Source: Gymnopus androsaceus JB14 (Eukaryota; Basidiomycota; Agaricomycetes; Agaricales; Omphalotaceae). From it: a DNA stretch of 64,000 nt. The stretch lies in assembly GCA_009733575.1 (NCBI GenBank), contig ML769403.1:124001-188000 (forward strand), given 5' to 3'. Of the stretch, positions 48,336-58,747 are shown in pieces. The notes below the pieces were generated by a model that had not been told where the DNA came from, did not search any database, and saw only the letters and a list, made by a program, of their open reading frames with translations. The stretch's first letter is position 1, and each line of letters begins with the position of its first letter. The position numbers and the translations under genes are program-made.

Positions 48336-49094
48336 CGCAACAATAGTGGGAAGGGGGGCATTTTATTTTTTCACCCTTTGGGCCGCCATAGACTTAGAGA
48401 AATAACGGTTTCGATATCTTATTTCCCTAATTCGTACCCTCTACGTTAGGTCATGTGGCGTTATCTACCGTACCGAAAGAGGAAGGACCTCGGAAGAGGC
48501 ATATCGATTCAGTGCTAAATCTAATTTAGCGCCCATACTTCTAGGAACTATGGATCATTGTAGAAAACCTACGCGCCCGGGGAAAATCTAACACCGTGTA
48601 AAGCTGAGTCTCGTCTGTGCGCGGGACTTGCTTTGAGTGCGGCGGGGTAGAACTCTCGCAGTTCGCTCAGTACGCAGGTAAGATGGTGGGGGAAAACAAG
48701 ATATATTTCTCATAGGTAGCGTCGCCGTATATACCACCAGCTGTACAGTTGGTGGCATCGGCGTATACCAGTCAATGCTAAGGTGACGAGTCTCAGCGAG
48801 ACCGAGACTCTGTCAATGAGTAAGTAAAATGTCCGTTTTATGTAGTATATATGTAGTGTAGGTAATTGTCCGTATTGTCAAGTCCGAAGGACTTGTTGCG
48901 CTCATACGCGTATAGACGCGTATGAGGCGCGACAACCGTCGAAAATTTAACATTGAAAATCAAACTTCGCCGTGTGCGCGAAACATCTAACATCCCTGCG
49001 CGTGCCGAAAATCTAACATCGTCGAGAATTTGATGTCTGATCTAACCTCGCCAGATTTTGCATGAATGAATTATTTTACAGTATTATGGCCATA
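48336..49094 (-). repeat. right terminal inverted repeat of the 12.4-kb element
   Basis: Reverse complement of 36717-37245, interrupted by a 338-bp insertion (48597-48934). Without that insertion it is about 421 bp. Confidence 0.8.
48597..48934. mobile_element. 338-bp solo LTR inserted in the right TIR
   Basis: It begins TGTAAAGC and ends GCGACA, so it has TG...CA termini. ACCG is duplicated on both sides (48593-48596 and 48935-48938). The uninterrupted left TIR shows a single ACCG-equivalent at the same point, so this is a clean filled/empty-site pair. Related LTRs were not found elsewhere in the window. Confidence 0.75.
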
Positions 49095-49359
49095 GCTTCA
49101 CATTCAAAAAAAGGATGCGGAGAATCTTCAATTGACAACTTGGAACCCAAAGCTTATAATGCTCGTTCCACTGCAGGCTTATGGTTCCCAGTTATCACAT
49201 GAGTATGTGTAGCCTGGTACCCAAGCGTTGAGCATTGACATTTGAATTATCGGACATTATCCCCCCGCGTTGCACACAATCTCCTGCACCACCTCTCACA
49301 AACGGATGTGCGCGAGAATTTACCTCAGTGATATTTCTTGAAACAGCGCTTACCAAATA

Positions 49360-49638
49360 ACTTGCGGTGATCACCCGCTTGCTGTAGTGAGGCTAGCCTG
49401 GCCTAACAATCACCAACTGGAGCTAGAGGTACCACACAGTGATTGAGTCTGCAGGTTATGCAAAGGAGATGTGGAAACGCTGGAACATGGTCTGCTGGGC
49501 TGTACAGATGACAACGTTGTCGTGCTTAGAGATACTTTCCTCACGAGGTTGTATGAATTGAACCCCAGGGCAACACACTCTGCAAATAACTTGTCGGGAT
49601 GTTTGGGGAAATTTTATGAAATTTTCGAAGCTCCTTAA
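49360..49638 (+). pseudogene. C-terminal remnant of a non-LTR reverse transcriptase
   Basis: The frame reads CGDHPLAVVRLAWPNNHQ, a TGA, then VCRLCKGDVETLEHGLLGC and RDTFLTRLYELNPRA, ending EIFEAP. The C..C....E..H.L..C pattern is the zinc-binding tail seen after the reverse transcriptase in many fungal non-LTR elements. No upstream transcriptase domain remains. Confidence 0.55.
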
Positions 49639-49830
49639 TAAAGACAGGATGTTTGCTCAATGTCCCGACAGAGGCAATATCGCATTTTCGGTCTGTTACA
49701 TACATTTTTACAGAACATAAAATTTAATTTAATTTATGATACAATAGCCAAGAATCCCAGATGTAATTTCTCATATTTCCCACAGCAATTTGGCTGGTAG
49801 AAATCAGTCATATCAGTCGCGGTTGCAGAA

Positions 49831-51103
49831 CGCGGTAGGGGGAAGCTACGTGGTTCGTTTTAACAATGTTTTTCAAAATTCTGAGTCACCAAAGCCAGTT
49901 TGAGCGCTTAGTGCAAGCGAAGCATTAAGCACTTTGTATTGATGATTGGGACCTGTCTCGACGCGTTACAGCCTGTTACAGCGCGTTGTCCCAGCTTGTA
50001 TCAATTTACAAGCACAGGTACAGTACTTGCTTCAAGCTATTTTTGGATAGGCTGGCCATTGGGGTTCTGAGCGAAGACTCAAGAGGAAGAGGCGGGAATG
50101 ATGGTGATGCTTAGAAACGTAACTTAGGACATGCACACTATAGTATTAATTTTCTCATATGTAATCTCACTGAAGTTTGATAGCTTTCAAGGCTTAAAAG
50201 TTAAGATGCATATCACTTTGCTCAAGAGTTGAGCACGCCGATACTACCGTAGGAGCCAAGCTATCATTGGCGAACGAATAAGGGCCTAAAGGTTATTAAC
50301 CCTATCCATAGTTCTTTTGCTCAGCGCCAATGAATTTTTGTGAATCATGTAAATCATCGTTCTCTTTTGCACCTCGGGAACGTAGTTCCTACGGAGGATC
50401 GAGCACACCCATCGTCACCGTTGACTATCCGAGTCTGGACTAGGACTCCATCCAAAGAAATACCCATCTTTTCCGGCCATACCGATGCATTCATCGCCTC
50501 ACAGGAGAGCTTTCTCCACTCTGGGTTAGCAGTACTACTTATCCACATTCCATTGATTCACTCAACATCAGCAAACCCTGTATTTTGCATTTTAATTTTG
50601 ACAGCAATACATAAAATCCCCAGCGCTCCCAGAGCCCCCAGCGCTGGCCAGAACCGGCCAGCGCTTGCCAGTGCTGTCAAAAATATAAACTCGTATGACA
50701 TTTTATTTAATTTCCAAATAAGGCAATTTTGAGGCCTCTGGGAGCTCTGGCCAGCGCCGGCCGGACCATCTGGGTGCTGGAGCGCTGGAGCTCTGGAGAC
50801 ACTGTCCAGCACTTGCAAGAGCTGGCCACATCATACATGTTTTGCTGATGAAATTAGTAAGGCGGATAAACACGGCGATGGGAAGTGTGTGATTGTCTAT
50901 ATGCGCACAAAGAACAACTTCCTTTAACATGCCAGCGGGAGGATTAACTCGGATGAACGCGTCGAGATGGGTCTCAATCATAGATACAATATTAATGCTT
51001 CGTTTGCACTGAGCGCCCAAACTGGTTCGGCTTTGTTAATGAGAATTTCGAAAAATATTCAAAAAATATCTCAAAATGAACCGCGTAGCTGCCGCCTACC
51101 GCC
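49831..51103. mobile_element. non-autonomous TIR element, tandem copy A
   Basis: The ends are about 130-bp inverted repeats starting GCGGTAGG and ending in the complement of GCGGTAGGCGG. It is about 990 bp once the CATCAG MITE at 50566-50850 is removed. The interior aligns with copy B along its length and encodes nothing recognisable. Confidence 0.7.
50566..50850 (+). mobile_element. CATCAG-type MITE, 285 bp, inserted in copy A
   Basis: The ends are CATCAGCAAACCCTGTAT and the complement of CATCAGCAAAACATGTATG. AA flanks both sides. Copy B carries the matching uninterrupted site (TTCACTCAAGTGAGTAAG), confirming a 2-bp AA duplication. It is near-identical, inverted, to 54153-54437. Confidence 0.85.
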
Positions 51104-51166
51104 GCGCTAGGCTATTTTTAATACACTTCTTTCCTTCCCACTTGAGTTAGACATTATCCCCGGAAT

Positions 51167-52206
51167 GCGGTAGGCGGGAGCTACGCGGATCATTTTCAAA
51201 ATATTTTTCGAAATTCTCACTGCACCAACGAAGTCAAACCGGTTTAAACGCCTAAGCATTGAGCACTTTGTATCGATGAATGGGACCCGTCTCGACGCAT
51301 TACAACGCGTTGTCCCAGCTGGTATTAATTCGGTATCAATTAAAAAACACAAGTACAGTACTTTAGGCAATTTTGAACAGGCTAGCCACTGGGGTTTTGA
51401 GTGAAGACTCAAGAGGAACTTGAAGCGGAATTTGGAAATGATGGTGATATCACAATCTCACTGACTGATTAGTGTGCCTAAGACAAGCTTTAAGTTTGCT
51501 CAAGAGTCAAGCTATCGCTGGCAAGGGAATAAACATCTTCAAACGTGATATATGTGACCTGAGTCAAGATTGTGTGAGGTCGCGGTTCTCTGCCATTCTC
51601 AACTTACCTTCGGCAACTTTGGACCTGAGGTAAGTAACCCTATCCACAGCTCCTTGGCTCAGTGTAAATGAATTCTTGTGGATCGTTCACATTAGCACTC
51701 CTTATAAATCATTGTTCTCTCTTGCACCCATGCTCAGGAAGGTTGCAGGAAGATTGAATGCGCTCATTGTTGCCGCTGACTATCTGAGCCTAACTCCATC
51801 CAAAGAGTCCTCAATGAATACTAAATCAACACCATCTTTTCTGGTTATACCCTTGAAGAATTCAGGAGACCCTCCTCCATGCTAGGCTAACAGTACTTAC
51901 TCACATTCCGTCAATTCACTCAAGTGAGTAAGTACTAAGACAGATGAACCGTGTGACACGGTGATGAGGAGTGCATAATTGTCTATATGTGCGCAAAGGA
52001 TGTTGGGAAAAACATAGCCTCTTTCACAACTTCCTTTGACATGCCAGTATGAGGAGTATTTCGGATGAACGCATCAAGATGGGTCCCAATCATCGATAAA
52101 ATGTTTTGCTTGCACTACGCGCCCAAACTGGTTCAGCTTCGTTGGTGAGAATTTCGAAAAATATTTTGAAAATGAACCGCGTAGTTCCCGCCTATCGCAC
52201 TGCGGA
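51167..52206. mobile_element. non-autonomous TIR element, tandem copy B
   Basis: This is a second, MITE-free copy (about 1.04 kb) beginning GCGGTAGGCGGGAGCTACG and ending in its inverse near 52206. It is separated from copy A by about 60 bp. Outer TIR borders are approximate. Confidence 0.7.
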
Positions 52207-54152
52207 ATTTAAGGGGTGGTACTGTCTATGTGATATAGTCTGCGAATTGATGATTTCTCTGAAATCTTGAAATACGGGCGCTCCTGTATCTTCGGAATCT
52301 CTTGTTAAATTTGACCAGATTCTTAGGATCTGGCGACCACAAGATAATCTTAGGAATCTGGTTCACCAGTGTAATTCACAGCGGATTGCGAAATCGTAAA
52401 ATAGTTTTGTCCAAACGCACATCAGTGATGGTGCTTATGAGACAATACTCTATAAACGCTCTATTTCTGAAGAGCCTAGAGCTCCAATGACCAAATGAGA
52501 AGCGATCGACGTAACAAGAATGATGAAGGACTATTCCATTTCGCAATCAGCTGCGAAGAGGCCCCGGCTAGCTTCCTGGATGCTTGATCACCCTCCCTCC
52601 CAGCCTTGATTACCTCATGAAAAACTTCCTGGAAGCTTCGCAGGAGGCTCCGGCACATCTTCTTCTAGTTGGTTGATATCTTTATTTAATAATTTTTATG
52701 GTATAAAAAATGGCACTTGGAAGCAGTAAATAGCCAACTACGAGTATACATGATATATAAAAGAACTAGTCACCAATAACGATACCATCTGAACGTTAAC
52801 CTTGAACATGCCAGTGAATTCTTGAGAAACTTCAAGCAGCCTATTGCGCTTGATGCCTTGAGGTTGACCTTTGAAAACATTGGACATTGAAGCAGAAACT
52901 TTGAATTTGAATATTGCATCGAGTGCTTGAAGTTGGTTCGTAACTTGAAACAACTTGAAGTGCTTGTCTTCGTTGAAGTTTGGCCTGTTGGTCGTCTTCA
53001 TACTTATTTAAAAAATTGTCAGACTCAAGGCGCAAAGCCTTGAAGCGCTGAGGCGGCAAAGAGGTTGGTTGATGAAGGAAGGGAAGGGAAGGAGCGGTGG
53101 AAGGAAGGAAGAAAAGGAGTATGAACAGGACTCCCGCTAATCCGAGTGTGTCGTGAGTCGCGAGACGGCAAAGTACTACATTTCTGGTTGTGTGATCCGA
53201 CGCCAGAGCCTTCGCCAGTTCCGCCAGATGAGTTGAAAGGGGGGACTTGGTTTCGGGGGTTAGGTTGGTTCGGAGGTCGGAGCGGAGGCGGTTGTTTTTT
53301 GTCGAGGAGCGATTGGAGATGCAGAGCTCTGATTGGAAACTGAGGAGGAATTTGGGAGGAATAGCGCTTTCAACCATAGAGTCGATGCAAGAATTAGATG
53401 AGAGCATACGGTAGATTACTAGAGTGTAATGTACACAAAAGAGAAAGCTCGATGAACGAGCACCTGCAGCGGCGACGATGGGGCGCGGAAGTGAAGATAC
53501 GTTTGACGCTCTTTCACTGGGACGTTTACTTGTGCCGTGGCCCGTTTGCTTGTCACGGCAGAAATACAGAATTTCGGCGAAAGGCACCGGACATCCGCCA
53601 GGTGCATATCTAGCCAAGGGGCGTTCATGGAAGTAGGATAACTCCGGGAAATTTCCATCTTGGGACACCTCGAGTCGATGAAAACAAGCTTTTGTCGAAA
53701 TAATACCAACTTTAACAAGTTCTGTGGCTCATTGCGTAGAAATTAACTGCTTGTTCTAATGGTTCATTCAGAATGGTAGTACCTGTACTCCATTTCTGTA
53801 AAACAGAGAGCAGCGGCCATCCAAAAAAGGAAAATTTGGATACCTGATCTTGGGCGCTTCCGTGAACGCCCCCTGTATCTGGCATCGGAGATAGACGCCT
53901 GGATTAGGCCAAAAATTCAGCGTATGGCATCGAACCTCAGTCCAAAATTCGGAGGGTCGGAGTCGGAGCTCTGTGTGAACGCCGCGAATTGAACATAAGT
54001 CACATATAAAAATCATATATTTTGCATTGAAACGGAGGACAGGTACTTGGTAGTGAGCATTGAGGTGCGCGATTCCAGTCAACCATCACGACACCGACAA
54101 CTATCGGATCTTCTTGTGATTGCGTATTTGAGTTTCGTTACAACTAGGGCGG
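52207..54152. other. spacer with unsupported long frame
   Basis: A 275-codon minus-strand frame (53668-52841) is open but low-complexity and Ser/Leu-rich. It shows no domain, and shorter frames overlap it on both strands. The rest is AT-rich. No feature is called with confidence. Confidence 0.3.
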
Positions 54153-54437
54153 CATCAGCAAAACATGTATGATGTGGCCAGCTCTTGCAAGTGCTGGACA
54201 GTGTCTCCAGAGCTCCAGCGCTCCAGCACCCAGATGGTCCGGCCGGCGCTGGCCAGAGCTCCCAGAGGCCTCAAAATTGCCTTATTTGGAAATTAAAATA
54301 AAATGTCATACGAGTTTATATTTTTGACAGCACTGGCAAGCGCTGGCCGGTTCTGGCCAGCGCTGGGGCTCTGGGAGCGCTGGGGATTTTATGTATTGCT
54401 GTCAAAATTAAAATGCAAAATACAGGGTTTGCTGATG
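54153..54437 (-). mobile_element. CATCAG-type MITE, 285 bp, inverted copy
   Basis: This is a near-perfect reverse complement of 50566-50850. The flanks are GG and CC, not a direct duplication, so a border may have been altered. It lies about 260 bp upstream of the MFS gene. Confidence 0.85.
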
Positions 54438-54693
54438 CCTATTCCAGAAAACCTAGGTCACTTCGAAATTTCGCTCATTCAATTCTGGTGGGGCTTGTGG
54501 GCGAATGAATTGCAACTGTATAGGGAGCTGTGTTGAACGAATCTCTTGAAGTGGCCTTGGTTTTCTGGACTATAAAAAAATGATGTGACTCAGGCTTGTT
54601 AGCAATGATTTGGGGTTTCTCCCGGAAGAATTATCCAAATATATATGTATCGAATGGAGGTTTGGTTTTCGTTGCAGTCTTTGCACTCCTTCC

Positions 54694-56326
54694 ATGACCA
54701 TGGATCCGAAGAACTCCAAACCTGAATCTGAGGACGCTCCCTACTCTGCTTTTTCTCCAAAGCAACGTACCATGATTTTGACAGTTGTCTGTATCGCTGG
54801 TTTGACTAGTCCACTCAGCTCGCTTATGTACACTCCGGCTCTACCTGCCATTGCAAATTCTCTGGGTGTCTCCATCTCTGACATTAACCTGACTGTGACC
54901 GTCTATCTCATTTTCCAAGGTGAGGTGCTTATGAATTTAGTCAAGATTTACTTATTTTATTTTACTAGGAATCACCCCTTCGATCTGGGGGTCCATCGGA
55001 GATGTTTATGGTCGTCGAGTTGTCTATGTCATTACCTTGCTCATCACAGTTGGGGCAAGTATTGGCCTTTGCCTTACAGAATCCTTTGCGGTAGTGCTTG
55101 TTCTACGTGCAGTGCATGCCACCGGCTGCTCGTCTACTAGAGCTCTTGGTGCGGGAGTGATTAGAGACATTGTTCCTCCGAATATTCGAGGTGGATACAT
55201 GGGTGTTTATAGCGCTGGAGTGGGTGTCGGCACAGCATTTGGGCCCTTCTTGGGCGGCTTGCTTGCCCAGTATGCTAGCTGGCATGGAATCTTTTGGTTT
55301 CTTGCAGCTTTAGCAATCTTTAGCGCGGCATGCGTCGTGCTTTTCCTTCCCGAAACCCTTCGTCCAATTGTCGGCAACGGGTCCATAGCCCCACCCAAAT
55401 ATCTGCGGCCTCTACTTCCGTGGCTGTCTCCATCACCTGGCTCGGACCTTTCACCTCGACACGGACATGGATTAAAACCCAAGATAGACTTGCTGGGGTC
55501 TCTGCGCATCATGAAATACCCTGACGTCTTGTCTGGTTTGGTTTTCACAGGTATTTGTTACACTGTTTGGCAGAACAGCATGGTAGCAACTTCGACAATT
55601 TACGCGCTCGAATACGGCCTTGACGAGGCTGATATTGGGTTGACATATCTATCGAATGGTTTCGGCTCTCTGATAGGGAATATTATCATCGGAAAGATTC
55701 TCGACCGCGACTACCAGAAGTACTTAAATCTAGAAGGTCTGGCCGCAGGGGAACAGAAAACTGCTCGAAGGAGTTTGATGTTCATTGAGAAGGCACGTCT
55801 GCGCTCCTTGACGTACAATGCCCCTCTCTTTGTTGCCTTTATCATTCTCTTTGGATGGATTATCCAGATACACGCGCCCGTAGCAGCCTCTATAACCATT
55901 GCATTTTTTATTGGATGGCTTGATTCTGCCATCCTCACTACTTACTGTAATTATATTTCCACTTTAAACTCGGGCATTTTACATGTTATTGATAATTCTC
56001 CATCACTAGCGACACTTTTTGTGGACCTTTTTCCTGATGCGGCCTCAACGTCAAGTTCCAGTATAAATCTGGTTCGCTGTCTCCTTGGTGCAGTTGGAAC
56101 TTCTACTATCCAATTGATGATCACAGCAATGGGAGTTGGTTGGAGCTTTACCACTCTTGGAGGCATATGCGTCCTTGCTTCCCCCCTGATCTGGCTTCAG
56201 TGTTTATATGGACCTAAATTTCGTGCTCGTCGCTATGAAGATGGCTTTGTTGCCCAACCAGAACATCAAGATACAGCACAAGTAGATGTAATTGTGGCTC
56301 AGAGTTCTCAATTGTCGGAGAAATAA
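54694..56326 (+). CDS. MFS transporter, DHA1 (drug:H+ antiporter) type
   Basis: Exons 54694-54919 and 54969-56326 give 527 aa. They are joined through GTGAGG...CTAG so that LIFQ runs into GITPSIWGS. Expected features: a hydrophilic N-terminus, helix 1 ending TPALPAIANSLGVS, motif A-like GDVYGRRVVYVITLL after helix 2, the VGVGTAFGPFLGGLLAQ region like antiporter motif C, a long central loop (PLLPWLSPSPGSD...), and six more helices to WLQCLYGPKF. The likely role is proton-coupled export of a small molecule at the plasma membrane. It is the only transporter within 25 kb of the NRPS and a candidate exporter of its product. An earlier ATG at 54610 would add an odd hydrophilic leader; I prefer MTMDPKNSK. 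Confidence 0.9.
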
Positions 56327-56904
56327 GATATATTATGATGGATCACTGTGGTACTTATTACTTGCGATTGTAAAGAAATTATCTTGATATTCAAGAAGAG
56401 TCCGATTCTGCGCTCTCGTCCATATCATACTGCTCTATTTCGCGTGTTAGGTTCATTATCAATAAATCAAACCTCAAACAGTCTCATGATATATGCACTG
56501 TCGAGAATCGAACTCGACCTCAGAGGCTGCTACAGTAAATTTACATGGTATCTTCGAGCCAACGGGCCTAGTAGACTTTCCTCGCGCGTACGCCAGTTCA
56601 CCCATAAACCATAACGACCTGTGTGCTAGACTTACCACCGACTTTCCAGACCTGCGAGAGGTCCGTCATCGTTTTATTGTTGAAGACCAACCAGCAGACG
56701 AACACACTGATAATACGTTTACTCATCAGCCTTCGCTTCATTGTTCTTCAATATAGGAGATCTTGATGCTTCTCGATTCTGATTCCGACTCGAACACAAA
56801 CTCCAACTTCGTCGTCCCCGAATAATTTCAGCATGAAAGCCGGATGTATGGATGCAAGATTGCCACAACTGATACAATGAGTCGTGCAATCCGACCGCAT
56901 GCAG
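56327..56904. other. intergenic after MFS gene
   Basis: A TCGAGAATCGAACTCGA palindrome at about 56499 resembles a tRNA T-arm in reverse, but no acceptor or anticodon stem could be built. Nothing else is seen. Confidence 0.4.
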
Positions 56905-57350
56905 TTACACCAACCCCTCTGCTTCCAGTTTTCTCTTCAACAAGGCGCATTGCCGCCGGAGCTCGTCTTTCTCGTGCTTCAGCTCTTCATTGCATTCCCT
57001 TGCCACTTGAGCAAGATTTAATAGACCGAGGGTAGCTGCAGCATGGAACTCTGTCGCCAATTTGGATGGTTTCTGATTTGTTTAATTTCTGTTGAACAGT
57101 GGGCGAACCAGTTCCAGACAAAGTAAAAAGACTCGTAAACGATGCTATCCTACCATTTGCATTTCCTCCGAATGAATAGACAAGAGTCTCAAAGTAAACG
57201 AATACCCGGGCCTTGGAAGTTGGAGCAAGTTTAACCACTGTGCCACGATTGAGACGGAATGCTTGGCCGTTTCTAGCGTAAAAGAAATCAGCAGGAAATA
57301 CAGAAAAAGGGCCGTTCGAAATTCGTTCGGAACCAGCAGAGAAACGTGCT
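56905..57350 (-). CDS. hypothetical protein with C-terminal coiled coil
   Basis: The last two exons on the minus strand are about 57350-57154 and 57050-56905, joined through GTAGGA...GACAG in phase (G plus AG). The first reads GSERISNGPFSVFPADFF, YARNGQAFRLNRGTVVKLAP and ARVFVYFETLVYSFGGNAN. The second reads EFHAAATLGLLNLAQVAREC and KHEKDELRRQCALLKRKLE, a heptad-rich helix. An acceptor near 57350 (GAGAAG) implies more exons upstream, not located. The family is not recognised. It lies inside the repeat-bounded block with the MFS gene. Confidence 0.5.
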
Positions 57351-57399
57351 TCTCAAAAGACATGCAATCTCGAAGATACAATGTCAATAGATGTCAATG

Positions 57400-58013
57400 G
57401 GAATCCAAATAGATGTATGGAGATGTATGGTCGCGGATAGATTCCTTGAATTAGAATTACAGTCCCGACTCCAGCGAAAATGTAATATGCTGTATGAATG
57501 CAAACGAATTGCAAGCGAAGCAAACACGCCAATAGAGCGTATTAGCCGCATGTCTCAAAATGTAAACTTTGTAAAACTGCCGGATGAGGGTGTGGAGAGA
57601 TTTTCACTGGGAAGTGCGGGAAATCGTTTTGAGACACGCGGCTAGTAATCTGCGGCTGATACTATGGCACCATAATGTCCCAAGAGATGCAATAGAGAGA
57701 GAAGGGTATATAAATGGCGTCGGCGGTGATATATGAGTTTGAAGTAAAGAATAAGGACGACGACAACGAGCACGAGGATGAATGAGCAAAATAGCAAAGG
57801 ATAAACGGAACCAACATTCGTATCATCTTTTGTATTGTCCCTGAAGCATCTGCTTGACTTAGCTCAAGGGAAATCGTTTAGATAGAGTAACTGCAAATTG
57901 TACAGCGACTTACGGTACTAGAAGAATTTTCGATCTGTTCCCTTTGCCTCAGCGACATAAGAATATCCGCACCAATGTCTTCCGTCTGCCAGTCTCGTGA
58001 AGTTTCCAACATC
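57400..58013. other. intergenic, nothing recognised
   Basis: This includes an open plus-strand frame at 57391-57645 opposite the presumed 5' part of the coiled-coil gene. No family signal is visible. Right border of the ~32-kb block. Confidence 0.3.
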
Positions 58014-58642
58014 CTCTATGAATGTCAAATTGGTAAATCCTTCGAGTACGAGGCTTTCATCGTCTGATGCTCAACTTCGCCGTCAAATATAGAAGGATAG
58101 AATGCGAGGGCTTTTGATACCTGTATCCCCATGGAGGGCGCTTCGGATTCTGCGGGATGCAAAGCTGATGAAAGACTTTATGTTCCTGCTGACGAATACA
58201 TTCCTTCTTCATCGATTCATCGTTCATCCTCGGGCGTCCTACCCTACTCCGCAGAATCACTGCAAGACTGTGACATGCTTCCCTTGGTCCGGCTGACGCA
58301 TAAGTTCCAACCGATTAGTATGGAAGAATCTGATAATAGGGTATAGTTTCTTTGAGTTCTATGTGGGCAGCGTCGGAGGAATCTGGGTCTAGCCAGGAAT
58401 TGCGGAGAGCTATCGACGAGCGAGAAGCGGGTTGGGCTATGGAAGGATTTTTGGAACCTCTGACGCCGAATGATCAGCCTTCTTCTTATGTTGTTTCTGG
58501 AAGACCTGAGCTAGGTAAATTTGTGTAAAAATACCCTATACGCTTGTTACTACATGGACGCTTTAGACGCCTGGATGACGTTCGGTCAAAGCTGGAAATT
58601 TCACCGGCATCCCACGCTAGCTTCCGCCGGAAAGCCCACGCG
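58014..58642 (+). pseudogene. truncated copy of the membrane-protein gene 3' end
   Basis: It matches 25308-25989 in direct orientation. The coding frame is broken by an early TAG (58089 region) and by several small deletions. The last ~50 codons (AASEESGSSQELRRAIDERE, then AGWAMEGFLEPLTPNDQPSS) and the stop are almost unchanged. The 3' flank match ends near CCGGAAAGCCCACGCGAC. The phosphoesterase ATG follows about 105 bp later. Confidence 0.85.
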
Positions 58643-58747
58643 ACGTGTACATTCACATACGTATCTTCTCATTCCCAACTTTCATTCGCGACTTATTTGA
58701 CCGAAAGCCGTCCGCAAGCCAAGCCGGCCTAGAGGCTGCTCTCATTA

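Larger units (their letters stand above)
36717..49094. mobile_element. 12.4-kb TIR element with 6-bp TSD, nested insertions
   Basis: The left end TATGGCCATAATACTG at 36717 is mirrored exactly at 49094. The hexamer GCTTCA directly abuts both outer ends (36711-36716 and 49095-49100), as expected for a target-site duplication. The TIRs run about 0.5 kb. Inside are a gag-only LTR retrotransposon, a 612-bp TIR element and repeat arrays. The right TIR holds a solo LTR. No transposase frame was found, so the unit would need a helper in trans. The superfamily is not assigned; a 6-bp duplication is uncommon. Confidence 0.8.

Noticed and set aside
36717..49094. Starship-type giant element
   Set aside because: No tyrosine recombinase (DUF3435) was seen, and the long TIRs with a 6-bp duplication point to a cut-and-paste type element.
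52841..53668. 275-aa minus-strand open frame
   Set aside because: Low-complexity, no domain or splice support, several overlapping frames on both strands, and it lies in transposon-rich spacer.
56490..56590. Possible tRNA on the minus strand (TCGAG-TTCGATT-CTCGA arm)
   Set aside because: The T-arm and B-box-like word are good, but no matching acceptor stem, D-arm or anticodon loop could be built.
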